A stretch of 64,000 nt of DNA from JAJEFO01 sp022819605. Its GTDB lineage: Bacteria > Pseudomonadota > Alphaproteobacteria > Rhodobacterales > Rhodobacteraceae. The notes below the pieces were generated by a model. It saw only the letters and a list, made by a program, of their open reading frames with translations, was not told the DNA's origin and ran no database searches. A program made the translations under genes and the position numbers. Of this stretch, positions 8,502-18,109 are shown piece after piece (positions within the stretch are counted from its first letter, which is position 1; each line of letters begins with the position of its first letter). Location of the stretch: contig OZ244901.1 in NCBI GenBank assembly GCA_965221545.1, positions 2,232,001 through 2,296,000 on the forward strand, in the 5' to 3' direction.

Positions 8502-9827
8502 ATGCAGGCACAACACGAAATTCCGCTTTCAGATCAATACCGTGCGCTAGGACTGAGCACTTTCGCATTCACGGTCTGCTTTGCGGTCTGGACGATATTT
8601 TCGATCATCGGGGTCAAGATAAAACAAGATCTTGGCCTCAACGACACGCAATTCGGGTTGCTGGTCGCAACACCCGTGCTGACCGGCTCGATAAGCCGCA
8701 TTTTCCTTGGCGTCTGGACAGAGCAGTTCGGTGGCCGAATCATGTTTCCACTGCAGATGCTGATCACCGCAGTTGCTGTCTGGCTGCTGACCAGCGTACA
8801 GACCTACGAGGTGTTCCTGCTGGCAGCTCTCGGACTTGGTCTTGCTGGCGGATCCTTCATCGTTGGCGTGGCCTACACGTCTCGCTGGTTCGACAAGGAG
8901 CACCAAGGCACGGCGCTTGGCATCTTCGGAGCCGGCAACGTAGGTGCCGCCGTCACGAACTTTGCGGCTCCGTTCCTCGTGGTCGCGCTTGGCTGGGAGG
9001 GCACGGCGCGGATCTACGCCATTGCATTGGCGATCACGGCCGTGCTCTTTTACGCATTTGCGAAGACCGACCCGGTTCAGGAGGAGCGAAGGCGTACCGG
9101 CCGGCGACCGGTGTCGGCAGGCTCGCAACTCGAGCCGCTGAAGAACATCCAGGTTTGGCGCTTTGCCACCTACTACTTCTTCGTGTTCGGCGCATTCGTG
9201 GCATTGGCAAGCTTCCTGCCGCGCTATTACGTCGGTGCTTATGGACTTGAGCTCACGGTAGCAGGCGTATTTGCCGGTCTTTACTCGCTTCCGGGATCAG
9301 TATTCCGCGCCCTCGGCGGATGGATGACGGACATTTGGGGCGCCCGGTTCGTGATGTACCTGACTTTCATCGGTTCGCTCCTGATCCTTTTCGTCATGAG
9401 CTATCCCCAGACAACCTATGTTGTGCAGGGCATCGCTGGCCCGATCGAGTTCAACTTTGGCTTGAGCGCGGGCTTTTTCGTCGCACTGACAGTGGTCCTC
9501 GGCTTTCTCATGAGCCTCGGAAAGGCCGCGGTCTACAAGCACATCCCGGTCTACTACCCTCACCATGTCGGCTCGGTCGGCGGTCTGGTTGGGATGATCG
9601 GTGGGCTCGGCGGCTTCGTCCTGCCCATCGCGTTCGGCATTCTGCTGGACACCACGGGTGTCTGGACCGCCCCGTACATGCTGTTATTCGGGATTGTCCT
9701 CGTGTCAACGGTCTGGATGCACGTCGCCATCCGCCGGATGGAGCGCGTCCGCCACCCGGCGCTGGCCGAAGAGATCTACCTCTCAGATGTTCCGCACGAG
9801 CCGCATCCGGCACCGGCCGGCCATTGA
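8502..9827 (+). CDS. narK1: Nitrate/proton symporter, NarK1 type
   Basis: A 441-residue major facilitator with 12 predicted membrane helices that takes up nitrate to start anaerobic respiration. The NarK1-type features are a short N terminus, the motif LGVWTEQFGGR after helix 2, the nitrate-signature glycine-rich helix GLGLAGGSFIVGVAYTSRW, GIFGAGNVGAAVTNF, and a second glycine-rich segment GLVGMIGGLGGFVLPI. The ATG at 8502 has GGAGGAGC seven bases ahead; an in-frame TTG upstream is not used. It is first in the operon. In Paracoccus, NarK1 and NarK2 are fused; here they are separate genes 68 bases apart. Confidence 0.92.
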   Translation: MQAQHEIPLSDQYRALGLSTFAFTVCFAVWTIFSIIGVKIKQDLGLNDTQFGLLVATPVLTGSISRIFLGVWTEQFGGRIMFPLQMLITAVAVWLLTSVQTYEVFLLAALGLGLAGGSFIVGVAYTSRWFDKEHQGTALGIFGAGNVGAAVTNFAAPFLVVALGWEGTARIYAIALAITAVLFYAFAKTDPVQEERRRTGRRPVSAGSQLEPLKNIQVWRFATYYFFVFGAFVALASFLPRYYVGAYGLELTVAGVFAGLYSLPGSVFRALGGWMTDIWGARFVMYLTFIGSLLILFVMSYPQTTYVVQGIAGPIEFNFGLSAGFFVALTVVLGFLMSLGKAAVYKHIPVYYPHHVGSVGGLVGMIGGLGGFVLPIAFGILLDTTGVWTAPYMLLFGIVLVSTVWMHVAIRRMERVRHPALAEEIYLSDVPHEPHPAPAGH

Positions 9828-9895
9828 TCTGGCAAAGGATCGGGCCGCCAGTTTGACGGCCCGGCCACTCAAGCACAGCCGAAAGGACCGAGCAC

Positions 9896-11290
9896 ATGAC
9901 GTTCAAGGACAACGAAGCAGGGCAGAAAGGTCGCATGCTGGTGGACTGGCGTCCCGAGGACGAGACTTTCTGGAAGGAGAGGGGTCACGCCATCGCAACC
10001 CGGAATCTCTGGATCTCGATTCCGTGCCTTCTTCTTGCTTTCTCGGTGTGGATGGTCTGGTCGGTAGTGGTAGCCAGGCTTCCTGCCATCGGATTCGAGT
10101 ACACGACCGATCAGCTGTTCTGGCTTGCTGCGCTTCCTGGGCTGTCAGGGGCGACACTTCGAATCTTCTACAGCTTCATGATCCCGATCTTCGGCGGGAG
10201 GCTCTGGACAACGATGTCTACGGCATCGCTTCTTCTGCCTGCCATAGGCATCGGCGTGGCCGTTCAGAACCCCGACACGAGCTATCTCGTCTTCTTGGTC
10301 CTGGCTTTGCTTTGCGGATTTGGCGGCGGGAACTTTGCGTCGTCGATGGCAAACATTGCCTACTTCTTTCCCAAGAAGACGAAAGGCAATGCGCTCGCAT
10401 TGAATGCGGGGCTGGGCAACCTGGGCGTGTCCGTCATGCAGTTCGTCGTGCCGATCGTCATCACGATCGGAGTGTTCGGCGCAATTGGCGGCGGGCCCCA
10501 GGAACTGGCTGACGGCAGCCGGCTCTGGCTGCAGAACGCCGGATTCGTTTGGGTGCCGTTCATCGTTGTCTCCGTCATCGCAGCCTGGTTTGGGATGAAC
10601 GACATCGCGGATGCCAGGGCTTCGCTGTCGAACCAGCTGACCATCCTCGAGCGCAAGCACAACTGGATCATGTGCATCCTTTACACCGGGACATTCGGGA
10701 GCTTCATCGGCTATTCCGCAGGCTTCCCGTTATTGATGAAGACGCAGTTCCCAGAGGTGAATGTTCTTCAGTACGCGTTTCTCGGACCGCTCGTCGGCGC
10801 ACTTAGCCGTGCTGCGACAGGATGGATCTCTGACAGGTTCGGCGGCGGTCGCGTGACCTTCTGGGTATTCCTCGGGATGGCCATTGCGGTCTTCGGCGTC
10901 CTTCAGTTCCTGCCGCGGGGCAATGAAGACGGGAGTTTCTGGGGCTTCTTCTTCTGCTTCATGGCCCTTTTCTTCCTGACTGGCGTCGGCAACGCTTCGA
11001 CCTTTCAGATGATCCCGTCGATCATGCGGCTGGAGATCCCCCGGCTCCATCCAGACATCGGCGAGGCCGAAACGCATCGGCAAGCCGAGATGGAAGGCGC
11101 GGCCATCATCGCGTTCACAAGCGCGATCGCCGCCTATGGAGCCTTTTTCATCCCCAAGGCCTACGGCACGTCGATCAGCATAACAGGAGGGCCAGCGGCA
11201 GCGCTTTGGTGTTTCCTGATCTTTTACGTGGTCTGCGTTGTTATCACGTGGGTCTTTTACACGCGCAAGAATGCACCGGTCCCATGCTGA
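9896..11290 (+). CDS. narK2: Nitrate/nitrite antiporter, NarK2 type
   Basis: A 464-residue major facilitator exchanging nitrite for nitrate across the inner membrane. It begins with the NarK2-typical cytoplasmic segment DWRPEDETFWKERGHAIATRNL and has GFGGGNFASSMANIAYFFPK (first nitrate signature), NAGLGNLGVSVMQ, and a long cytoplasmic loop between helices 10 and 11 rich in Glu (EIPRLHPDIGEAETHRQAEM), with GAIAAYGAFFIPKA-like sequence following. It is the second gene of the nar operon; the spacer to narG is 54 bases and holds the narG ribosome-binding site AGGAG. Confidence 0.92.
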   Translation: MTFKDNEAGQKGRMLVDWRPEDETFWKERGHAIATRNLWISIPCLLLAFSVWMVWSVVVARLPAIGFEYTTDQLFWLAALPGLSGATLRIFYSFMIPIFGGRLWTTMSTASLLLPAIGIGVAVQNPDTSYLVFLVLALLCGFGGGNFASSMANIAYFFPKKTKGNALALNAGLGNLGVSVMQFVVPIVITIGVFGAIGGGPQELADGSRLWLQNAGFVWVPFIVVSVIAAWFGMNDIADARASLSNQLTILERKHNWIMCILYTGTFGSFIGYSAGFPLLMKTQFPEVNVLQYAFLGPLVGALSRAATGWISDRFGGGRVTFWVFLGMAIAVFGVLQFLPRGNEDGSFWGFFFCFMALFFLTGVGNASTFQMIPSIMRLEIPRLHPDIGEAETHRQAEMEGAAIIAFTSAIAAYGAFFIPKAYGTSISITGGPAAALWCFLIFYVVCVVITWVFYTRKNAPVPC

Positions 11291-11344
11291 GCAACAGGCA
11301 AAAGCGACGCATGATCACGCACGGATGACCTCAGGAGAAATGAC

Positions 11345-14300
11345 ATGAGCCACTTGCTCGACAGAATGAACTTCCTGCAGCCGAAGGAACTTGAGCAATT
11401 CTCGGACGGCCACGGTCAAGTGACCCGCGAGAGTCGCGACTGGGAAGACGTCTACAGAAACCGCTGGCGGCATGACAAGGTTGTCCGCTCGACGCATGGC
11501 GTGAACTGCACCGGGTCCTGCTCGTGGAAAATCTACGTGAAGTCCGGGATCGTCACCTGGGAAACCCAGCACACAGACTACCCGCGCACGAGGCCCGACC
11601 TGCCGAACCATGAACCGCGCGGCTGTGCGCGCGGCGCCTCCTACAGCTGGTATCTCTACAGCGCCAACAGGGTGAAGCATCCGCTCGTGCGGGGACGGCT
11701 CATGAAGGCATGGCGGGAACTGCGCGCGACAATGACGCCTGTTGAAGCCTGGACCAGGATGCAGAGCGATCCGGAACTCCGCTCCTCCTACGTCGCGACT
11801 CGCGGCAAGGGCGGCTTCGTTCGCGCATCTTGGGACGAGGCAACCGAGATCATTGCGGCGGCCAATGCCTGCACCGTCAAGACCTACGGTCCCGACCGGG
11901 TCTTTGGCTTTTCGCCGATCCCCGCGATGTCGATGATCTCCTATGCCGCCGGCTCGCGATACCTCAGCTTGCTGGGCGGGGTCTGCATGTCGTTTTACGA
12001 CTGGTATTGCGACCTGCCCCCGGCATCACCAATGACCTGGGGCGAACAGACAGACGTGCCGGAAAGCGCCGACTGGTACAACGCCGCCTACCTGATCCTG
12101 TGGGGATCAAACGTGCCGCAGACCCGGACACCGGATGCACACTTCTACACGGAAGCACGCTATCGCGGCGCCAAGTCCGCCGTGATCTGCCCCGACTACT
12201 CCGAGGCCGCCAAATTCGGTGACGTCTGGCTGAACGTGAAGCAGGGCACCGATGCCGCGCTGGCCATGGCGTTCGGCCATGTCATCCTGCGCGAGTTCCA
12301 CCTCGACCGGCAAGCAGAGTACTTCGAGGACTACTGTCGCAAGTATTCTGACTTTCCGATGCTCGTGAGGCTCGACGAAAGGGACGGCAGGCTCGTCCCG
12401 GGTCGCTTCCTGCGGGCCGCAGACCTGGATGGCGCACTTGGCGAGGACAACAACCCCGAGTGGAAGACCGTCGCGATAGACGAGAGTTCCGGGACGCTTG
12501 TCTCGCCAAATGGTTCCATCGGCTACCGCTGGGGCGAGCACGGTGAATGGAACCTGGAGGAAAGGGCTTCCGGTTCGGACGTCTCGCTCATGATGTCGCT
12601 GATCCTCGACGATTGTCATGACGAGGTGGCGGGCGTCGACTTTCCGTATTTCGGCGCGGATGCAAGCCCGGCCTTCGCGACCGGTGACGACCGCCCGAAT
12701 GTCCTGACGAGAAACGTGCCGATCAGGCGCATCAAGACCGTTGAGGGCGAAACGGCTGTTGCTACCGTCTTCGATCTCTTCTGCGCCAACTATGGCCTCG
12801 ACCGGGGGCTCGGCGGCGACTGGGTGTCGGACACCTACGACAAGGACGTGCCGGGTACGCCTGCCTGGGCCGAGAGGATCACGGGCGTGTCCGCCGACAA
12901 GATCGTCCATGTCGCTCGCGAATTCGCGTACAGCGCAGAGAAGACCCGGGGCAAGTCGATGATCATCATCGGTGCGGCAATGAACCACTGGTATCACATG
13001 GACATGAACTACCGCGGCGTCATCAACATGCTGGTGATGTGCGGTTGCGTGGGTCAGTCGGGCGGCGGCTGGGCGCATTACGTTGGGCAGGAAAAGCTGC
13101 GACCGCAGACTGGCTGGCTGCCTCTTGCGTTTGCGCTCGACTGGGCTCGCCCGCCCCGGCACATGAATTCGACGTCCGCCTGGTATGCACATACCGACCA
13201 ATGGCGTTACGAGACGCTGACGACAGACGAAATCCTGTCTCCGACCGCGCCGGAAGGCGACTGGGACATCAGCATGATCGACTACAACATTCGCGCCGAA
13301 CGGATGGGATGGCTGCCATCCGCGCCGCAGCTCCGCACGAACCCGCTTGCGGTTGCCAAGTCTGCGAAGGAGGCGGGCAAGGAGATTCCAGGCTACGTGG
13401 CCGAGCAATTGAAGTCCGGCAAGCTGAACATGTCCTGCGAGGATCCGGACGCGCCCGAGAACTGGCCGCGCAATCTCTTCGTCTGGCGGTCGAATCTTCT
13501 TGGGTCGTCCGGCAAGGGACACGAGTATTTCCTCAAGCACCTTCTCGGGACCGATCACGGCGTTCTTGGCCGTGACCTGGGAGAGGAAGGGCGTGAACGG
13601 CCGAAAGAAGCTAAGTGGCACGAGGAGGCGCCTCGCGGGAAGCTCGATCTTCTCGTCTGCATTGACTTTCGGATGTCCACCACGGCCGTCTATTCCGACG
13701 TCGTGCTGCCGACGGCCAGTTGGTACGAGAAGAACGACCTCAACACTTCGGACATGCATCCATTCATCCATCCGCTGCAGGCTGCCGTGGATCCCGCGTA
13801 CGAAAGCAAGTCGGATTGGGAGATATTCAAGGCGATCGCCTGCAAGTTCCAGGAAGTCGCGCCGGAGATCCTCGGTGTCGAAACCGACATCGTTGCGTTG
13901 CCGGTCCTGCATGACACGCCCGCCGAGATTGCCCAGGACCAGGTGAGGGACTGGAAGAAGGGGGAATGCGACCTTATCCCGGGCAAGACGGCACCGAACT
14001 TCGTTGCGGTTGAACGAGACTACACTGCAATCGGCGACAGGTTCTGCGCCCTTGGGCCTCTCATGGACAAGATCGGCAACGGCGGGAAGGGAATTTCCTG
14101 GGAAACGGGACAAGAGGTCCAGCACCTGCGCGAGTTGAACGGCGTGTGGGAGGATGGGCCGGCAAAGGGCTGCCCGAAGATCATCACGGACATCGACGCG
14201 AGCGAGGTCGTGTTGATGCTCGCGCCTGAATCGAATGGCGAGGTTGCGGTCAAGGCATGGGAAGCGCTCAGCAAGACCACTGGTCGTGAACTTGAACACC

Positions 14301-15085
14301 TGGCACGGCCAAAGGAAGACGAGAAGATCCGCTTCCACGACATTGCCGCGCAGCCAAGGAAGATCATCTCGTCACCGACTTGGTCCGGCTTGGAGAGTGA
14401 AGATGTCTGCTACAATGCCGGCTACACCAACGTTCACGAGTTGATTCCATGGCGCACGCTGACTGGCCGTCAGCAATTGTATCAGGATCATCTGTGGATG
14501 CGAGCCTTCGGCGAAGGACTGATGTCCTATCGTCCTCCGGTCGATCTCAAGTCGATCACGAAGGAGATCAACCTGGATGCCAAGGACGGGTCGCCGCACG
14601 TCGTCCTGAACTTCATTACGCCGCACCAGAAATGGGGCATCCACTCCACGTATTCCGACAACCTGCTGATGCTGACGCTTAATCGAGGAGGGCCTGTGAT
14701 CTGGATCTCCGAGAACGATGCAACCGAAGCCGGAATTGTCGATAACGACTGGGTCGAGCTCTACAACGCAAACGGCGCCCTGACGGCCCGCGCGGTCGTG
14801 TCCCAGCGGATCAAGGACGGTACGACGTTCATGTATCATGCGCAGGAGAAGATCGTGAACACGCCCGGTTCCGAGCGAACCGGCAAGCGTGGCGGCATCC
14901 ACAACTCAGTTACGCGGGCGGTGCTGAAGCCGACTCACATGATTGGCGGCTACGCGCAGCAGTCCTACGGATTCAACTACTACGGCACAGTAGGCTCGAA
15001 CCGGGACGAGTTCGTCATTGTTCGCAAGATGCGAAAGGTTGACTGGCTCGACGGTGAAGCAAAGACGAAGGAGGCAGCAGAATGA
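11345..15085 (+). CDS. narG: Respiratory nitrate reductase, alpha (molybdenum) subunit
   Basis: Catalytic subunit that reduces nitrate to nitrite at a bis-MGD molybdenum centre on the cytoplasmic side of the membrane. The 1246-residue product has the FS0 [4Fe-4S] ligands H51, C55, C59 and C94 (HGVNCTGSC ... PRGCARG), where the His ligand is the NarG hallmark. The YDWYCDLPPASP segment near residue 218 contains the conserved Asp Mo ligand region. There is no twin-arginine export signal, as expected for NarG. The start ATG follows AGGAG. Its stop overlaps the narH start by four bases (ATGA). Full length for the family. Confidence 0.98.
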   Translation: MSHLLDRMNFLQPKELEQFSDGHGQVTRESRDWEDVYRNRWRHDKVVRSTHGVNCTGSCSWKIYVKSGIVTWETQHTDYPRTRPDLPNHEPRGCARGASYSWYLYSANRVKHPLVRGRLMKAWRELRATMTPVEAWTRMQSDPELRSSYVATRGKGGFVRASWDEATEIIAAANACTVKTYGPDRVFGFSPIPAMSMISYAAGSRYLSLLGGVCMSFYDWYCDLPPASPMTWGEQTDVPESADWYNAAYLILWGSNVPQTRTPDAHFYTEARYRGAKSAVICPDYSEAAKFGDVWLNVKQGTDAALAMAFGHVILREFHLDRQAEYFEDYCRKYSDFPMLVRLDERDGRLVPGRFLRAADLDGALGEDNNPEWKTVAIDESSGTLVSPNGSIGYRWGEHGEWNLEERASGSDVSLMMSLILDDCHDEVAGVDFPYFGADASPAFATGDDRPNVLTRNVPIRRIKTVEGETAVATVFDLFCANYGLDRGLGGDWVSDTYDKDVPGTPAWAERITGVSADKIVHVAREFAYSAEKTRGKSMIIIGAAMNHWYHMDMNYRGVINMLVMCGCVGQSGGGWAHYVGQEKLRPQTGWLPLAFALDWARPPRHMNSTSAWYAHTDQWRYETLTTDEILSPTAPEGDWDISMIDYNIRAERMGWLPSAPQLRTNPLAVAKSAKEAGKEIPGYVAEQLKSGKLNMSCEDPDAPENWPRNLFVWRSNLLGSSGKGHEYFLKHLLGTDHGVLGRDLGEEGRERPKEAKWHEEAPRGKLDLLVCIDFRMSTTAVYSDVVLPTASWYEKNDLNTSDMHPFIHPLQAAVDPAYESKSDWEIFKAIACKFQEVAPEILGVETDIVALPVLHDTPAEIAQDQVRDWKKGECDLIPGKTAPNFVAVERDYTAIGDRFCALGPLMDKIGNGGKGISWETGQEVQHLRELNGVWEDGPAKGCPKIITDIDASEVVLMLAPESNGEVAVKAWEALSKTTGRELEHLARPKEDEKIRFHDIAAQPRKIISSPTWSGLESEDVCYNAGYTNVHELIPWRTLTGRQQLYQDHLWMRAFGEGLMSYRPPVDLKSITKEINLDAKDGSPHVVLNFITPHQKWGIHSTYSDNLLMLTLNRGGPVIWISENDATEAGIVDNDWVELYNANGALTARAVVSQRIKDGTTFMYHAQEKIVNTPGSERTGKRGGIHNSVTRAVLKPTHMIGGYAQQSYGFNYYGTVGSNRDEFVIVRKMRKVDWLDGEAKTKEAAE

Positions 15086-16605
15086 GAGTGCGTGCGCAAA
15101 TCGGCATGGTGTTGAACCTAGACAAGTGCATCGGATGTCACACCTGCTCCGTCACCTGCAAGAACGTCTGGACGAGCCGCGACGGCGTGGAATACGCGTG
15201 GTTCAACAACGTCGAAACAAAACCGGGTACCGGCTACCCGACCGACTGGGAGAACCAGGCGCGCTGGAAGGGCGGCTGGGAGAGGACACGTTCCGGCAAG
15301 CTCCAGCCAAGGCAAGGTTCCAAGTGGCGAATCCTGGCAAACATCTTCGCAAATCCGGACCTTCCGGAAATCGACGACTACTACGAGCCGTTCGACTTTG
15401 ATTACGACCACCTTCAGTCGGCGCCGGAATCGGAGGCGTTTCCGACGGCACGTGCCCGCTCTCAGATTACCGGGAAACGGATCGAGAAAATCGAGAAGGG
15501 CCCGAACTGGGAGGAAATCCTGGGCGGGGAATTCTCCAAGCGCAGTCAGGACTACAACTTCGAAGGCGTGCAAAAGGAGATCTACGGGGAATACGAGAAC
15601 ACTTTCATGATGTATCTCCCGCGCCTCTGCGAACACTGCCTGAACCCGTCCTGTGCCGCATCATGCCCCTCCGGAGCGATCTACAAGCGCGAGGAGGACG
15701 GAATCGTCTTGATCGACCAGGAAAAGTGTCGGGGCTGGAGAATGTGCGTCTCTGGCTGTCCTTACAAGAAAGTCTATTACAACTGGTCAACCGGAAAGTC
15801 CGAAAAGTGCACTCTTTGCTACCCGCGGATCGAGAGCGGCAATCCCACCGTATGCTCGGAAACCTGCGTGGGCCGCATCCGCTACATCGGCGTGATGCTC
15901 TACGATGCCGACAGGATCGAGGAAGCCGCGAACGTGGCTGACACGAAGGATCTGTACGATGCACAGCTAGGGATATTCCTTGATCCGCAGGACCCGGAAA
16001 TCGTGGAAACGGCTCGAGCCGACGGCATTCCCGGCGACTGGATAAAGGCCGCGCAGGAAAGCCCGATCTGGAAAATGGCGATGGAATGGAAAGTCGCGTT
16101 TCCACTGCATCCCGAGTACCGGACATTGCCAATGGTCTGGTACATCCCGCCGCTTTCACCGATTCAGAATGCGGCCGAGGCAGGCGCGATCGGCGTGGAA
16201 GGCGCGATGCCTGACGTGCGGAATCTCCGCATCCCGCTGCGCTACCTCGCCAACATGCTGACGGCAGGAGACGAAGAGCCCATTGCGCGGGCCCTGGAAC
16301 GGATGCTGGCCATGCGCAGTTACATGCGGGCCAAGACTCTGGATGGTGTGAATGACGAGGGCATAGCGGCCCGTGTCGGACTGACGGGTCGCGTGATCGA
16401 GGACATGTACCGGATCATGGCACTGGCCGACTACGAGGATCGTTTCGTGATCCCGACCACGCATCGCGAGGAAGTTGAGGATGCCTATGACCTCCGGGGC
16501 GACTGTGGCTTCACCGACGGCAATGGATGCTCGACGGGAATCTCCACCGGATCGTTGTTTGGCGGCACCCGAAAGCCCCTGAAGATGCCTACGGAGGTGA
16601 CGTGA
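15082..16605 (+). CDS. narH: Respiratory nitrate reductase, beta (Fe-S) subunit
   Basis: Electron-transfer subunit between NarI hemes and NarG. The 507-residue product has four cysteine groups: CIGCHTCSVTC near the N terminus, CEHCLNPSCAASC, CRGWRMCVSGC, where a Trp replaces one Cys and gives the NarH-specific [3Fe-4S] cluster, and CTLCYPRIESGNPTVCSETC. The C-terminal third (RIPLRYLANML onwards) is the NarH-specific domain. It overlaps narG by four bases and narJ by one base (TGATG), so the operon is tightly coupled. Confidence 0.98.
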   Translation: MRVRAQIGMVLNLDKCIGCHTCSVTCKNVWTSRDGVEYAWFNNVETKPGTGYPTDWENQARWKGGWERTRSGKLQPRQGSKWRILANIFANPDLPEIDDYYEPFDFDYDHLQSAPESEAFPTARARSQITGKRIEKIEKGPNWEEILGGEFSKRSQDYNFEGVQKEIYGEYENTFMMYLPRLCEHCLNPSCAASCPSGAIYKREEDGIVLIDQEKCRGWRMCVSGCPYKKVYYNWSTGKSEKCTLCYPRIESGNPTVCSETCVGRIRYIGVMLYDADRIEEAANVADTKDLYDAQLGIFLDPQDPEIVETARADGIPGDWIKAAQESPIWKMAMEWKVAFPLHPEYRTLPMVWYIPPLSPIQNAAEAGAIGVEGAMPDVRNLRIPLRYLANMLTAGDEEPIARALERMLAMRSYMRAKTLDGVNDEGIAARVGLTGRVIEDMYRIMALADYEDRFVIPTTHREEVEDAYDLRGDCGFTDGNGCSTGISTGSLFGGTRKPLKMPTEVT

Positions 16606-17309
16606 TGGACCGCACGCTCAAGGCCTTGTCCCTGATTCTCAGCTATCCGACGCTGGACCTGAAGGCCGCCTCGCAGGAAATCGAGGACATTCTCGACTTG
16701 GATCGCCGTCTGAGCGGCACCACTCGCAAGTCCTTGCGTCATCTGGTGCAGGAACTCCGGTCACGCGACATCTACGAATTGGAAGAGCAGTACGTGGGTC
16801 TTTTTGATCGTTCGCGCACGCTATCCTTGAACCTCTTCGAACATGTCCATGGCGAGAGCAGGGATCGAGGCGGCGCAATGGTGTCGCTTCTCGAGACCTA
16901 CCGGGCAGGGGGGTTCGATCTTGCGACGACGGAATTGCCTGATCACTTGCCGGTAGTCCTCGAGTTCCTTGCGATGCGTCCTCCTCTGGAGGCGCAGGAA
17001 GTCCTGGCCGACGCAGGGCATATTCTTGAAGCTCTGAGCATCAGGCACTCTCGGCGAAAGAGCCCGTATTGCGGGGTGTTTGACGCCCTTCTAGAGCTCT
17101 CGGGAACGAAGGCCGATCGCGCTGCAGTCACGGAACTGCTCGGGCAGCCCGAAATCGATCCAGACAACCTGGAAGCGCTGGACGAGATCTGGGAGGAGAG
17201 CGAGGTCCGCTTCGGGCCCGACCCAGGGTCTGGGTGCCCGCAGGCGCGGGACATCCTTGCCCGGATCGATGAACCGGTACGCCCGGCGTCCGGTGCAACA
17301 ACTCATTGA
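16605..17309 (+). CDS. narJ: Nitrate reductase molybdenum cofactor assembly chaperone
   Basis: A 234-residue TorD-family chaperone that binds apo-NarG, assists MGD and FS0 insertion and is not part of the final enzyme. Its sequence shows the NarJ pattern: an N-terminal LSLILSYPTLDLKA, the central LYEQYVGLFD-like motif (ELEEQYVGLFDRSRTLSLNLFEHVHG), and EFLAMRPPLEAQEVL. The start ATG shares its first base with the narH stop. An acidic C-terminal tail is normal for the family. It ends 11 bases before the narI start. Confidence 0.95.
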   Translation: MDRTLKALSLILSYPTLDLKAASQEIEDILDLDRRLSGTTRKSLRHLVQELRSRDIYELEEQYVGLFDRSRTLSLNLFEHVHGESRDRGGAMVSLLETYRAGGFDLATTELPDHLPVVLEFLAMRPPLEAQEVLADAGHILEALSIRHSRRKSPYCGVFDALLELSGTKADRAAVTELLGQPEIDPDNLEALDEIWEESEVRFGPDPGSGCPQARDILARIDEPVRPASGATTH

Positions 17310-17320
17310 CGGAGGCCCAA

Positions 17321-18109
17321 ATGCACGACTTTCTGTTTGGAATCTTCCCCTACATCGCGCTTGGCGTAGCGATCATGGGCACGATTGCGCGCTATGAGCG
17401 CGATCAGTTCACCTGGAAGACATCTTCGTCACAGTTGCTGCGGCGAAGGCAGCTGGTGATCGGCTCCATTCTGTTCCATGTCGGTGTGCTGGTGATCTTT
17501 TTCGGACATCTGGTTGGCCTGCTGACGCCAATTCAGGTATTCGAATTCATCGGCATCAGTCATGGCGCCAAGCAAATGCTTGCGTTGGTCGTGGGCGGGA
17601 TTGCCGGCGTGATGGCGTTGATCGGTGGCGGAATGCTGTTCCACCGCCGATGGACAGACCCGCGCATTCGCCAGACCTCGAGCTTCTGGGACATCACGAT
17701 ACTTGCATTGCTTCTGGTCCAATTGGTTCTGGGGCTCGGCACGATCTTTGTTTCGATCGACCATCTTGATGGGCACGAGATGGTGACATTCATGTTCTGG
17801 GCACAGGGCATCTTCACCTTCGACGCGGCTGCCGCAAGCTACATTGCGGATGCGGCACTGGTATTCAAGCTTCACTTGTTGCTTGGGCTGGTGATCATCT
17901 TGGTGTTTCCGTTCACTCGACTTGTCCACGTCCTGTCAGGCTTCGCGGTGCCGTTCCGCTACCTGTTGACACGCCCCGGCTACCAGGTCGTGCGTTCGCG
18001 CCGCAGCACCCCGCTGCCGAAGCGCTCCGGGCCTGCATCTCCAAAACAAGCCACGGCGAAATCCAAGTCCGCACCGCCGTCCGGCGCTGCCGCCGGACCG
18101 GCCGAGTGA
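17321..18109 (+). CDS. narI: Respiratory nitrate reductase, gamma (cytochrome b) subunit
   Basis: Membrane anchor that oxidises quinol and carries two b hemes. The 262-residue protein has five membrane helices, with heme-ligand histidines in the second (ILFHVGVLVIFFGHLVGLL) and last (HLLLGLVIILVFPFTRLVH) helices. The ATG at 17321 is chosen because GGAGG lies seven bases ahead; an in-frame TTG overlapping the narJ stop is less likely. The C-terminal 45 residues are a Pro/Ala/Lys-rich tail longer than usual (KRSGPASPKQATAKSKSAPP), probably cytoplasmic. Confidence 0.95.
   Translation: MHDFLFGIFPYIALGVAIMGTIARYERDQFTWKTSSSQLLRRRQLVIGSILFHVGVLVIFFGHLVGLLTPIQVFEFIGISHGAKQMLALVVGGIAGVMALIGGGMLFHRRWTDPRIRQTSSFWDITILALLLVQLVLGLGTIFVSIDHLDGHEMVTFMFWAQGIFTFDAAAASYIADAALVFKLHLLLGLVIILVFPFTRLVHVLSGFAVPFRYLLTRPGYQVVRSRRSTPLPKRSGPASPKQATAKSKSAPPSGAAAGPAE

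Noticed and set aside
12107..14338. Antisense open frame of 743 codons over narG
   Set aside because: It mirrors narG in a GC-rich genome, has no homology, no ribosome-binding site, and narG is certain on the other strand.
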